From NCBI RefSeq assembly GCF_023897015.1, contig NZ_JAMHFY010000010.1:103237-167236 (forward strand): a stretch of 64,000 bases of DNA. Direction: 5' to 3'. Each line of letters begins with the position of its first letter. The stretch's first letter is position 1. Made by a program: the position numbers and the translations under genes. Under the pieces are notes generated by a model. That model made no database searches and had not been told where the DNA came from. It saw only the letters and a program-made list of their open reading frames with translations. Source of the DNA: Desulfosporosinus nitroreducens. Lineage in GTDB: Bacteria; Bacillota; Desulfitobacteriia; Desulfitobacteriales; Desulfitobacteriaceae. Below are positions 18,418-26,783 of this stretch, one piece after another.

Positions 18418-19557
18418 CTAAAATAGACGCTTAGCGATGGTTATCTTCTCAATTTCTTTAGCCCCTTCATAAATCTCCAAAATCTTGGCATCGCGATAAA
18501 AGCGTTGGATGTCATACTCATCGATATAGCCATATCCGCCGTGCATTTGCAAAGCTTTGTCGGTCACCCAGACCGCTGTTTCTCCGGCGTAAAATTTTGC
18601 CATGGCATTAAGAGAGGGATCTAACTGGCCGTTGTCGGCCTTCCAAGCTGCCTTGTAGATTATGTTGCGAGCTAATTCTATACGGGTCGCCATCTCGGCC
18701 AATTGGAACTGAATGGCTTGGTTGGCGGCTAAGGGAACGCCAAAGGTTTTGCGTTCTTGAACGTATTTGAGAGCCAAATCTAATGCTCCTTGGGCTAGAC
18801 CAAGTCCTTGTGAGGCTACCATAATCCGAGTTTGATCAAAGAAATGCATGAGTTGGTAGAAGCCATTGCCTTCTTTGCCAACAAGATTTTTTTGAGGCAC
18901 TCTTACATCTTCGAAGGTGATTTCTGCCGTATCCGAGGCCCGAATACCCATCTTGCCGTGGATCTTCATCCTGGTGATTCCGGGACTGTTTGCATCAACG
19001 ATGATTAAGCTGTGCCGTTGTGTTTTTTTAGGGGACTCCGGGTTGGTGACGCATAGTGCGACCATATAGTCACAGATTGTGCCGTTCGTGATAAATGTCT
19101 TACTTCCATTGATAACATAGTCTGAACCATCTTTGGTAGCTCGAGTCGTTGTTCCGGCTACATCGCTTCCAGCGTTTGGCTCAGTATAAGCCCCGGCAAA
19201 GATTGCTTTACCTGCAGGCAGTAAGGGAAGATAGGTTTTCTTTTGTTCTTCACTGCCATAGTTAATGATATTTTCAGCACCAAAGGTTGCAGCGACGGCA
19301 GCTAAGCCGAGACCCAAGTCTATTCGGGACAGTTGCTCGGTAATTAAGGCAGTTTCCATCCAACCAGCGCCAGGGCCTCCGTATTCCTCAGGAATGGCTA
19401 TTCCAACCAGTCCTGCTTCGCAGGCCTTTTGCCAGATTTCACGCGGGTATCTTTCCTGCCGATCACATTCTTGGGCGAAAGGGGGGAATTCTTTGAGTGC
19501 AAATTTGTAGGCTAGGCTCTGAAAGGCTTTTTGTTCTTCTGATAACTCGAAATCCAA
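18418..19557 (-). CDS. Acyl-CoA dehydrogenase
   Basis: 379 residues, a normal length for the family. Alpha-helical N-domain (about 5-115), beta middle domain (TEPNAGSDVAGT, FITNG) and C-terminal helical domain are all present. The catalytic glutamate is E364 in IYEGAKEIEK. The FAD-binding signatures QMHGGYGY and RFYRDAKI are complete. It oxidises acyl-CoA to 2-enoyl-CoA, passing electrons to an electron-transfer flavoprotein not found here. It starts at ATG with AGGAGG upstream (19563-19568 on the plus strand). Divergent to the thiolase-SDR unit, it probably belongs to the same beta-oxidation-type pathway; chain length cannot be deduced. Confidence 0.94.
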   Translation of the reverse strand: MDFELSEEQKAFQSLAYKFALKEFPPFAQECDRQERYPREIWQKACEAGLVGIAIPEEYGGPGAGWMETALITEQLSRIDLGLGLAAVAATFGAENIINYGSEEQKKTYLPLLPAGKAIFAGAYTEPNAGSDVAGTTTRATKDGSDYVINGSKTFITNGTICDYMVALCVTNPESPKKTQRHSLIIVDANSPGITRMKIHGKMGIRASDTAEITFEDVRVPQKNLVGKEGNGFYQLMHFFDQTRIMVASQGLGLAQGALDLALKYVQERKTFGVPLAANQAIQFQLAEMATRIELARNIIYKAAWKADNGQLDPSLNAMAKFYAGETAVWVTDKALQMHGGYGYIDEYDIQRFYRDAKILEIYEGAKEIEKITIAKRLF

Positions 19558-19834
19558 AACAGTTCCTCCTTCTTTTTAAAAAACGGGTTATTATTAAATT
19601 CCGCTCTTGTATCGTTCTAGTTTGGGGATAGGTTGCCGGGTTTAACAATTATATTTGCAATTTCAATGCCAGTCCGAAGAAGCGTTTTTTCAAGGTCCTT
19701 AGGTATAAAAGCAGAGTATGTGTGTGCATTGTGTTGTCAACTGTCCGTCATCAAGGACAATAATGACTAAGAAGGGGAGGGGAGTTTTTCGGTTTCTTTG
19801 TAGGAGACGCAGCGGGGAAGCGGCCTAAACCAAG
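19558..19834. other. Intergenic region between divergent acyl-CoA genes
   Basis: No supported gene. A loose inverted repeat TTGTC...GACAA with an inner TGTCC/GGACA pair (about 19734-19763) lies about 75-100 bases before the -24 box and is a possible activator site. No clear sigma-A promoter for the minus-strand gene was recognised. Confidence 0.4.
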
Positions 19835-19850
19835 TGGCATAGGATTTGCA
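19835..19850 (+). promoter_or_regulatory. Sigma-54 (-24/-12) promoter for the thiolase-SDR operon
   Basis: TGGCAT-AGGAT-TTGCA matches the RpoN consensus TGGCAC-N5-TTGCA in spacing and in all but one base. It is 123 bases before ATG 19974. A sigma-54 activator gene lies three genes downstream. Confidence 0.8.
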
Positions 19851-19973
19851 TTCTAAAGTAAAAAGCAGATATGTATCAATTATTATCCGAATATTATGAA
19901 TAATATAGGGGAGATTCTCTGCGCCTAAGGGCAGTGATCAAAAACATTAAGACGAGAAAGAGTGGTTAAAACA

Positions 19974-21125
19974 ATGAGAGAAGCTGTGATAGTACAAGCG
20001 GTAAGAACTCCGGTTGGAAAGAAAAACGGATCACTGAGCGGTCTTCGTTCTGAGGATTTAGCGGGACTAGTTTTGAGAGAATTGGTCAAACGGGCGGGCG
20101 TTGACCCAGCCGTGATCGAGGATGTTCTGATGGGTTGCGTTTCCCAAGTGGGAGAGCAGGCGTTCTGTATCGGAAGGCAGGCAGCCTTGATTGCGGATTA
20201 TCCGCAGCATGTCCCTGGGTTGACGATTGATCGTCAGTGCGGATCCAGCCAGCAGGCCGTCCATTTTGCTGCTCAGGCAATTTTAGCGGGGGACATGGAT
20301 GTCATCGTGGCGGCGGGCATAGAAAACATGTCCCGGATTCCAATGGGTTCAACTTTTAAGGGGACTGAGCTTTCGAAGGAACTGACCTCCCGTTATGAGA
20401 TCATTAATCAGGGACTCTCGGCTGAGCGAATCGCCAAAAAATGGAGCCTCAGCCGTCAACAGATGGATGAATTCTCCCTGGAAAGCCATAAGAAGGCACA
20501 TAGGGCCCAGGAGGAAGGACGTTTCGAACGGGAGATTATGCCTGTCAGCGTGGTCCTTCCGGAAGGCAGCCAGGTAATTATGAAAATAGACGAGGGTCCC
20601 AGACGAGACACAAGTTTAGAGAAACTCTCAGGTTTAAAAACTCCCTTTATGGAGAATGGCCAAGTTACTGCTGGTAATTCAAGCCAGATTTCGGATGGAG
20701 CAGCTGCAATGCTCATCATGTCTCGGGAGAAAGCAGAAGAGCTGGGGCTTAAGCCCCGCTTCCGTATTGTGGCTAGGACTGTTATAGGTTCAGATCCAAC
20801 TCTAATGCTTACGGGTCCCATTCCTGCTACAGCTAAGGTGTTAGGTAAAGCAGGTCTGAGCCTCGCGGATATTGATATCTTTGAGGTGAATGAAGCATTT
20901 GCTGCAGTAACGTTAGCTTGGCTGATAGAGACGGGTGCCGATCCCAAAAAGCTTAATCCTAACGGCGGAGCTATTGCCCTTGGTCATCCTCTTGGAGCCA
21001 GTGGGGCTCGCTTGATGACCACCATGATGTATGAATTAGAACGAACTGGCGGTCGTTATGGATTGCAAACTATGTGCGAGGGACATGGCATGGCTAATGC
21101 GACAATTATTGAGCGATTAGATTGA
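19974..21125 (+). CDS. Acetyl-CoA acetyltransferase / 3-ketoacyl-CoA thiolase
   Basis: 383 residues from ATG 19974; a GTG at 19962 would lie within its ribosome site. Nucleophile C89 is in DRQCGSSQQA, the base H338 in GHPLGASGAR, and the second catalytic cysteine C368 in MCEGHGMANA. It condenses or cleaves acetyl-CoA units, the last step of beta-oxidation or the first of acetoacetyl-CoA synthesis. Its neighbours (SDR dehydrogenase, acyl-CoA dehydrogenase, CoA-transferase remnant) favour degradation. It is transcribed from the -24/-12 promoter and followed by the SDR gene after about 36 bases. Confidence 0.94.
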   Translation: MREAVIVQAVRTPVGKKNGSLSGLRSEDLAGLVLRELVKRAGVDPAVIEDVLMGCVSQVGEQAFCIGRQAALIADYPQHVPGLTIDRQCGSSQQAVHFAAQAILAGDMDVIVAAGIENMSRIPMGSTFKGTELSKELTSRYEIINQGLSAERIAKKWSLSRQQMDEFSLESHKKAHRAQEEGRFEREIMPVSVVLPEGSQVIMKIDEGPRRDTSLEKLSGLKTPFMENGQVTAGNSSQISDGAAAMLIMSREKAEELGLKPRFRIVARTVIGSDPTLMLTGPIPATAKVLGKAGLSLADIDIFEVNEAFAAVTLAWLIETGADPKKLNPNGGAIALGHPLGASGARLMTTMMYELERTGGRYGLQTMCEGHGMANATIIERLD

Positions 21126-21161
21126 GAGAACAATAAGATATTGAGGAAGGAGAAATTTAAA

Positions 21162-21929
21162 ATGGATTTAAAAAAAGTGGTTGCGTTTGTTACGGGAGGG
21201 GCCTCAGGTTTGGGTGAAGCGACTGTACGGCGGATAATTAATGATGGAGGTAAGGCAATGATTCTCGATCTGGCCGTGGAACGAGGAGAGAAGTTGGCGG
21301 CTGAATTGGGTGGCAGTGCCCTGTTTCACGAGACCAACGTTTGCAGCGCGGAGAGCGTACAAGCGGCTCTGGAACATGCAGTAAAGAAATTTGGATTGGT
21401 GAATACAGTTGTAAATTGCGCTGGGATTGGGGTAGCGGAAAAGATCCTTGGTAAGAAAGGGACTCATTCCCTAGAGAATTTTTCTAAAGTCATTCAAGTG
21501 AATCTTATCGGCACTTTTAACGTCATACGCCTAGCTGCGGCACATATGGCGGGCAATGAGCCCAATGTAGGGGATGAACGGGGCGTGATTATTAGCACTG
21601 CTTCAGTGGCCGCCTATGAAGGACAAATTGGGCAGGCAGCCTACAGCGCTTCTAAAGCAGGGATTGTAGGAATGACTCTGCCTGTTGCTCGAGAAATGGC
21701 GACTCATGGTATTCGCGTGATGACGATTGCCCCGGGTCTCTTTGAAACGCCGATGTTTGATTCTTTGCCAGAGGAGGCTCGCAAGTCACTGGGCGCTATG
21801 ACTCCGTTTCCCTCTCGACTGGGATATCCGGAGGAGTTTGCCCTTTTAGTGAAGAGTATCGTGGAGAATCCAATGCTCAATGGTACTGCGATTCGCTTGG
21901 ACGGAGCAATCCGAATGCAACCAAGGTAA
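21162..21929 (+). CDS. SDR-family 3-hydroxyacyl-CoA dehydrogenase (type II / HSD10-like)
   Basis: 255 residues from ATG 21162 with AAGGAGA upstream; the in-frame TTG at 21141 precedes that site. Rossmann motif TGGASGLG near residue 11, NCAGIG, catalytic Y161 and K165 (YSASK) and preceding serine. A long insert after NCAGIG and the C-terminal [12 protein letters not shown] are typical of the HSD17B10-like 3-hydroxyacyl-CoA dehydrogenases. It should oxidise 3-hydroxyacyl-CoA with NAD, feeding the upstream thiolase. Substrate breadth in this family is wide (branched acyl-CoA, steroids), so specificity is inferred only from the operon. Confidence 0.88.
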   Translation: MDLKKVVAFVTGGASGLGEATVRRIINDGGKAMILDLAVERGEKLAAELGGSALFHETNVCSAESVQAALEHAVKKFGLVNTVVNCAGIGVAEKILGKKGTHSLENFSKVIQVNLIGTFNVIRLAAAHMAGNEPNVGDERGVIISTASVAAYEGQIGQAAYSASKAGIVGMTLPVAREMATHGIRVMTIAPGLFETPMFDSLPEEARKSLGAMTPFPSRLGYPEEFALLVKSIVENPMLNGTAIRLDGAIRMQPR

Positions 21930-21971
21930 ACGGCGGTTGTCTTCAGGAAGCTGTAAGAAAGGAAGACGAAG

Positions 21972-22049
21972 ATGGATTTCTATTCAGAAGACCACAAAAT
22001 GTTTCGTCGAGCCTTCATAAAGTTTGTGGAGAATGAGCTCTCTCCTCAT
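21972..22049 (+). pseudogene. N-terminal stub of a second acyl-CoA dehydrogenase gene
   Basis: It begins at ATG 21972 with an AGGAAG site. The first 26 codons (MDFYSEDHKMFRRAF then VENELSPH) are the standard start of an acyl-CoA dehydrogenase. After about 22047 the frame loses similarity and the sequence joins, in another frame, the middle of a CoA-transferase gene. The rest of the gene has been deleted. It was the third gene of the sigma-54 operon. Confidence 0.8.
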
Positions 22050-22717
22050 AGGCGGCGGGGCATTAATGGCAGTGACTGGAATTCTGAGTGCCTATATTGC
22101 CCGTCAGCAAACGGGTAAAGGAGAATATATAGACGTTTCTATGCTCGATGGAGCAGTTTCCTGGATGGCAATGCTCTATGCCCAGCAAGCACAAGAAGAT
22201 TCCGCTGTGAAGCGTGGGAAAGGGATGTTAAACGGCGGGGAAGTTTGCTACGGGGTCTATGAGACCTCGAGATGCTCGTTTTATGAGCCTTGGGGCCTTA
22301 GAACCAAAATTTTGGCAAGCTTTTTGTCGGGCTGTAGGGCGTGATGATCTAGCAGACAAGCAGTTTGCTCACGACCAGAACGTTTTTAATGAGATAGAGA
22401 AGATCTTTAAAACAAAGACCCAGGTGGAATGGACGGAATTATTTAAAGATCAAGATGTCTGCTGTGAGCCAATCTTAGAACTTTCGGAAGCGCGAAAGCA
22501 TCCCCAGGTTCGGGCTCGGCACCTGTTTACTTCTCTTAGGCATCCGGATGGCAAGGTTGTGGAGGTTGTGGGCAATCCCCTCAAATTCTCGGAAGCAGAG
22601 GAACTTCCGAATGGAATTCCTCCAGGCTTGGGAGAACAGACGAGGGAGGTTTTACAGGAGGCTGGGTTCGCTGATGAGGAGATTAAGGTGTATGAACAGG
22701 CTGGGCCAGGGGAGTAA
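22050..22717 (+). pseudogene. Truncated, frameshifted family III CoA-transferase (CaiB/BaiF)
   Basis: From 22051 one frame reads GGGALMAVTGILSA, TGKGEYIDVSMLDG and CYGVYET, all typical of the middle of CaiB/BaiF CoA-transferases. The N-terminal half with the catalytic aspartate is missing. At about 22266 one extra base shifts the frame, after which a second frame continues RDARFMSLGALEPKFW to the C-terminus at 22717. Two lesions (fusion deletion and +1 shift) make it non-functional. An intact ancestor would have moved CoA between acids in this pathway. Confidence 0.85.
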
Positions 22718-22787
22718 GGCCTTAGACAATGCAACTCGGATATATTTATCTAAATGAGAGTGAATAGAATTTCGCTATAACTTTAAA

Positions 22788-22826
22788 GCTGAACAAACTT
22801 GTTTTCTAGTTTGTTCAGCCCTCTTT
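22788..22826 (+). terminator. Intrinsic terminator after the acyl-CoA operon
   Basis: 12-bp stem (22788-22799 with 22808-22819), 8-base loop, then CCTCTTTTTAT. Confidence 0.85.
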
Positions 22827-22842
22827 TTATATTGCCATCTAT

Positions 22843-22892
22843 GGGAGTGCTCTAATCTTGGACGTCCTGTTCGAGTCACGGCCAGCGCTCCT
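22843..22892 (+). other. Short tRNA-like hairpin, possible tRNA remnant
   Basis: GGAGTGCT (22844-22851) pairs over 8 bp with AGCGCTCC (22884-22891). Between them is GTTCGAGTC (22869-22877), which matches the universal T-loop GTTCRANNC, with a four-of-five-pair T stem around it. At about 50 bases it is too short for a tRNA and lacks D and anticodon arms. Chance resemblance remains possible. Confidence 0.35.
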
Positions 22893-23034
22893 TTCCCTCC
22901 ATTGAAGAATGAATGTTCTGAAAAAGAGGAATAGCAGTTGTTTAGGGAGAATAATTATGCTAGGTCCTCGTATTTTTGCGGCAGGGACCATGAAAATAAT
23001 TGCATTATTTTGTTCGATGGCGAGGTGAGCTTTA

Positions 23035-25113
23035 ATGCTGATGAGCGATATGATGACCCGAGACGTACCTCTTCTTCATACTAAGGATACTCTTAAGCAG
23101 GGGGTAGAGCTTTTACGTTGTACCAAGCTGGATGCTTTACCGGTAGTAGATGAAGAGGGTTCTCTGATTGGGATCTTTACGAAAGCCAATGTATTGGATG
23201 CCTTTTTGGCTGGGGCAGATTCTTCGGAAATAATTGGGCAACACTTCAATCCTCAAGTAGTGACTGTTCAAGTCGACGCTCCTTACCGTGAGGTAGAGCA
23301 GCGGGCAAAGCAGAGTTCAGTGGGTACGGGTGTAGTAGTAGATAAAAATGGGAAAGCGCTTGGGATCTTTACCAAGGTGGACATGATTTTGGCTCTTTTT
23401 CGAGAAGCAGAACAACTGGCTACTAAACTCAGTACGGTATATCAGGCCATGCCGAACGGAATTATCGTCGTGGATCAAGATAACCGCATTCAACAGATAA
23501 ATCCTGCAGGCGAGAAAATCCTTGGATTAGAACAGGAAGTACTAAAAGGACGCCTGTTTGATGATGTTATTTCTGGCTTAAATCTGAATGTGGTGCTAAA
23601 ACAATCGAAACAACTGGCAGGGGTTCAGACTCAAATGAATAATGTGACCGTTCTCTGCAACATCAGCCCTGTGGGTGAGTTGGCAGGAACAGTGATCGTT
23701 TTCCAAGCTTTGACAGATTTTGACCAAGTCGCTTTAGAGCTCGATGCAACGAAGCGTTTGTACGAGACTTTGCTCACTGTAACCAATATTGGCTACGAAG
23801 CAATTTTCGTTGTTGATGACCAAGGGAAAATCACCCTGGTCAATGAGGCAGCCTGTAAATTTTTTAATAAGAGAGAAGAAGAACTATTGCAACAACCAAT
23901 AGATCAAGTTATTGAGAATACTCGCCTTTTGCGCACCTTAAAAACAGGCATGGCGGAAACCAATGAAGTCCAAGTTATATACGGTCGGCCGTACATAGTT
24001 TCACGCCTGCCTATTGTGCGCCAAGGTAAAATAATTGGAGCCGTGGGTAAAATTATCTTTCAGAAACTGGAGGAAGTTAAGGACCTTGCCCAAAAACTGG
24101 CGCAAATGGACCTTGAGTTAAACTTCTATAAGGAACAGGTCGGCTCGACTAGACTGCCCGTGACATTCAATCAGATTGTTACGGTCAGCCAGGACATGCG
24201 CCGTTTGAAGCAGGAGGCTGAAATTGCCGCTCGGGGGAATTCTACAATTATGCTGACAGGGGAAAGCGGTACTGGCAAAGAGCTCTTTGCTGAGGCTATT
24301 CACCAGGCAAGTCCATACCGAAACGGTCCCTATGTAAAGGTTAATTGCGCTGCAGTTCCAGAGAATCTATTGGAGTCCGAATTCTTTGGGTATGCGAGCG
24401 GAGCGTTCACTGGAGCACAAAAGGGAGGCAAAGCGGGTAAGTTCGCGGTTGCCAACGGAGGGACGCTTTTCCTGGATGAAATCGGTGACATGTCTCTGAA
24501 TTTGCAGAGTAAGCTCCTAAGAGTTCTGGAGGATAGATGCTTTGAACCAGTAGGGAGTAATGAGCCGGTTAAAGTTGATGTAAGGATTATTGCGGCTACT
24601 AACAAGGATCTTATTCAGAAAGTTGCCAGCGGTGAATTTCGCAGTGATCTATATTATCGTCTTAATGTTATCTCATTTCGCCTCCTCCCTATCCGTGATC
24701 GTGCAGAAGACATTATTCCTCTTGTACATGTCTTCTTGGAACGGCTTAATCAAGATTTTGGCAAAAAAATTTCTGGAGTCACCTCAGGGGTGCACAAAAT
24801 TTTGATCAATCACCGTTGGCCTGGCAATGTGCGAGAATTAAAAAATGTGATAGAGCGGGCGGTGAACTTTGCTTCTGGAGAATTGTTGGAAGCAGCAGAT
24901 TTGCCCTTCTACCTTAGGGAGGAAAAACAAGAATTTTTAACTTTGGCGAAGGAGTGGAACCTAGAAAATGCCCATGAGCACTTGGATAAAGAAACTCTGG
25001 AAAAAGCTCTTCTAAAAATGAATGGCAATAAGTCCGAAGTCGCTCGACTCTTAGGAATTTCTCGTTCTTGGCTTTACGAAAAGATACGGCGATACGATAT
25101 TAATCCCCGCTGA
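23035..25113 (+). CDS. Sigma-54-dependent activator with CBS pair and two PAS domains
   Basis: 692 residues. Two CBS motifs (about 5-125), PAS 1 (about 130-235), PAS 2 (about 245-345), AAA+ (about 385-620) and a Fis-type HTH at the end ([20 protein letters not shown]). Walker A GESGTGKE starts at 409, the sigma-54 contact loop GAFTGA at 456, and RWPGNVREL follows. CBS domains often bind adenine nucleotides, so it may sense energy charge as well as a PAS ligand. ATG 23035 has GAGGTGAGC upstream. Position just after the acyl-CoA operon with its -24/-12 promoter makes that operon the likely target. Domain order recalls PrdR/BkdR-like activators. Confidence 0.92.
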   Translation: MLMSDMMTRDVPLLHTKDTLKQGVELLRCTKLDALPVVDEEGSLIGIFTKANVLDAFLAGADSSEIIGQHFNPQVVTVQVDAPYREVEQRAKQSSVGTGVVVDKNGKALGIFTKVDMILALFREAEQLATKLSTVYQAMPNGIIVVDQDNRIQQINPAGEKILGLEQEVLKGRLFDDVISGLNLNVVLKQSKQLAGVQTQMNNVTVLCNISPVGELAGTVIVFQALTDFDQVALELDATKRLYETLLTVTNIGYEAIFVVDDQGKITLVNEAACKFFNKREEELLQQPIDQVIENTRLLRTLKTGMAETNEVQVIYGRPYIVSRLPIVRQGKIIGAVGKIIFQKLEEVKDLAQKLAQMDLELNFYKEQVGSTRLPVTFNQIVTVSQDMRRLKQEAEIAARGNSTIMLTGESGTGKELFAEAIHQASPYRNGPYVKVNCAAVPENLLESEFFGYASGAFTGAQKGGKAGKFAVANGGTLFLDEIGDMSLNLQSKLLRVLEDRCFEPVGSNEPVKVDVRIIAATNKDLIQKVASGEFRSDLYYRLNVISFRLLPIRDRAEDIIPLVHVFLERLNQDFGKKISGVTSGVHKILINHRWPGNVRELKNVIERAVNFASGELLEAADLPFYLREEKQEFLTLAKEWNLENAHEHLDKETLEKALLKMNGNKSEVARLLGISRSWLYEKIRRYDINPR

Positions 25114-25277
25114 TTTTAAGTATTTTCAAACACATTAGCGCTACATTTTCTTTACTTAAAGCACACAACTTCTTAAAGTCCAATTCACAAATTTACCATA
25201 TTTCGCGGATATCATAATAGTGTACCGATCAAAAGTACATACTTGGAAATCGGAAACTATTCTGAAGGAGGAATCTT

Positions 25278-25904
25278 ATGAAAAAGAAACTCGTTGTCGG
25301 TGTCCTAAGTGCTGCACTATTGATTGGAGGTGCAACGGCAGCCTTTGGTGCCACAGATTCGGCAAAGCTTGATGAAATTAAGAGCTTAACTCAGCAAATG
25401 TTTGGTATCCAGAAGCAAATAGTGGACAAAGAAGTGGAAGCTGGGCTTAGAACTGCAGAACAGGCCGACAAGATGAAGCAATTTATTGACGATCGCCAAG
25501 AAGCGAACGAGAAGGCCTTAGCTGATGGTAAAGTATTTGGTCCTGGTATGGTTGGTAAAGACATGGGGATGCGAGATAAAGTTAAGAAGTTCAATAATGG
25601 TGAACCTCTGACGGAAGAGCAGATCGAAGCATGGAGTACTGCGGCGCAAGAACGCTTAACCGCTCAAGTAGAGGCTATGAAGAGTAATGGTAAATTAACT
25701 GAGGAACAGATCAAAACTTGGAGTGATGCTGCTCAAGCTCAGTTAGGTGTTCAAAAAGAGGCGATGAAGAGCGGTACATTTGTGCCTGGTGACATGGGAA
25801 TGATGAAGGGTATGTTCGGCAAGCATAGCGGTGCTTGGGGAAATAAACTGGCACCAGAAACAACTGAAACACAAGATACCGCACCAACAACGAATATCCA
25901 GTAA
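25278..25904 (+). CDS. Secreted DUF2680-type protein
   Basis: 208 residues. A signal peptide with cleavage near AAFGA-T (about residue 25) leads into a charged, helical mature chain. Two similar segments, EPLTEEQIEAWSTAAQERL and GKLTEEQIKTWSDAAQAQL, form an internal repeat about 35 residues apart. LTEEQ-containing repeats and the N-terminal QKQIVDKEVEAG segment fit DUF2680, whose role is unknown. The C-terminal part is Met/Gly-rich, and the last residues Thr/Pro-rich. ATG 25278 has GAAGGAGG upstream. The gene stands alone. Confidence 0.8.
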   Translation: MKKKLVVGVLSAALLIGGATAAFGATDSAKLDEIKSLTQQMFGIQKQIVDKEVEAGLRTAEQADKMKQFIDDRQEANEKALADGKVFGPGMVGKDMGMRDKVKKFNNGEPLTEEQIEAWSTAAQERLTAQVEAMKSNGKLTEEQIKTWSDAAQAQLGVQKEAMKSGTFVPGDMGMMKGMFGKHSGAWGNKLAPETTETQDTAPTTNIQ

Positions 25905-25932
25905 TATATCAGCTTCATGTGGACATTGGCAG

Positions 25933-26008
25933 CCTGAGGTATCTAAAGACGGGTCTCCATCAGAACATAAGACCAGAGGAGTTTGAAGCTCTGTAAGATA
26001 ACCTCAGG
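25933..26008 (+). ncRNA. Multi-branched RNA structure downstream of DUF2680 gene
   Basis: Closing helix of 12 bp (25933-25944 with 25996-26008, one bulged A) encloses a GGTCT/AGACC hairpin (25952-25974) and a smaller AGAG/CTCT hairpin (25975-25992). This is a three-way junction by hand folding. It could be the 3' UTR of the secreted protein gene or a small RNA. No known family recognised. Confidence 0.4.
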
Positions 26009-26039
26009 GATAAAACTAAGTAAATAAAAAAGTTACGAG

Positions 26040-26078
26040 ATACTGGCAGTCCCAACAATAGTTGGAGCCTGCCAGTAT
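26040..26078 (+). terminator. Long hairpin, probable terminator of DUF2680 transcript
   Basis: ATACTGGCAG pairs with CTGCCAGTAT, with an inner CCAAC/GTTGG stem. Only a weak T stretch follows. The bases from here to 26232 hold no supported feature. Confidence 0.55.
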
Positions 26079-26232
26079 TTGGCGTTTCCGAAAAGAATTA
26101 TAACTATGGAGACTTTCGTCGCCGGAGGCTTTAGTATCTGAAGTATCGATGTTTTGCCTTAGCTAAAAAGGGTCACTTGCCAGCATCTAAATGTCAGGCA
26201 CAAGCTACAGTTCTTTGTGCACGGAAATAAAA

Positions 26233-26264
26233 AACCTTCCCAGACAATTAAGTCTGGGAAGGTT
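26233..26264 (-). terminator. Intrinsic terminator of the zinc-ribbon gene
   Basis: 13-bp perfect stem (26233-26245 with 26252-26264). Read on the minus strand it is followed by TTTTTTATTT. It lies 22 bases past the minus-strand stop. Confidence 0.85.
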
Positions 26265-26285
26265 TAAGTTGCTATCTAATTCGAT

Positions 26286-26597
26286 TTACCAATTGCTGCG
26301 TGTGCGTGGTTGGTAGCACTCACGGCAATATACTGGCTTGTCGCCTGATGGTTGAAAAGGAACAGTAGTTTCTTTTCCACAGGTAGCGCAAATAGCTGGG
26401 AACATTTCACGTTGTTGACGACCATAACCGCCACCGCCGCCGCTGTTTCTGTTTTGAGCTTTTTTAGCTGCACGGCACTCTGGGCAACGACCAGGTTCGT
26501 TAGTGAATCCTTTTTCTGCATAAAACTCTTGTTCTGATGCAGTAAATTCGAAATCCCGTCCACAGTCTTTGCAATTTAGAATTTTGTCATTAAACAT
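26286..26597 (-). CDS. Double zinc-ribbon protein
   Basis: 103 residues with eight cysteines in four CxxC pairs: CKDC and CPEC in the N-terminal half (a zf-trcl-type ribbon with EQEFYAEKGF between) and CATC and CREC in the C-terminal half. A Gly-rich linker (about 52-60) joins them. Each half should bind one zinc. Similar small proteins are widespread in Firmicutes with unknown function, perhaps nucleic-acid binding. GGAGG precedes the ATG. A sigma-A promoter (26719-26746) and a leader of roughly 115 bases lie upstream. Confidence 0.85.
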   Translation of the reverse strand: MFNDKILNCKDCGRDFEFTASEQEFYAEKGFTNEPGRCPECRAAKKAQNRNSGGGGGYGRQQREMFPAICATCGKETTVPFQPSGDKPVYCRECYQPRTRSNW

Positions 26598-26718
26598 TAT
26601 AAAAAAACCTCCAATTAAATATTACCCGCGCTACATGGTAAGTTCACCAACTTCTTCCCGGAGACTTAGGTAATAGAGAAGGTTTGCTTAAATCCACTAG
26701 TTTTAACGAGCTTATATC

Positions 26719-26746
26719 AGTATAACAAAATTTGAGCAGATGTCAA
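26719..26746 (-). promoter_or_regulatory. Sigma-A promoter for the zinc-ribbon gene
   Basis: On the minus strand TTGACA (26746-26741) and TATACT (26724-26719) are separated by 16 bases. The leader down to 26598 can form an outer ATTACC/GGTAAT pairing with an AAGTT-GGTG-AACTT hairpin inside; significance unknown. Confidence 0.65.
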
Positions 26747-26783
26747 ATAAAAAATTCCACAATCCCGATATTTATCCAAAAAA

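Noticed and set aside
20456..20947. 163-codon minus-strand frame
   Set aside because: Antisense shadow of the thiolase gene.
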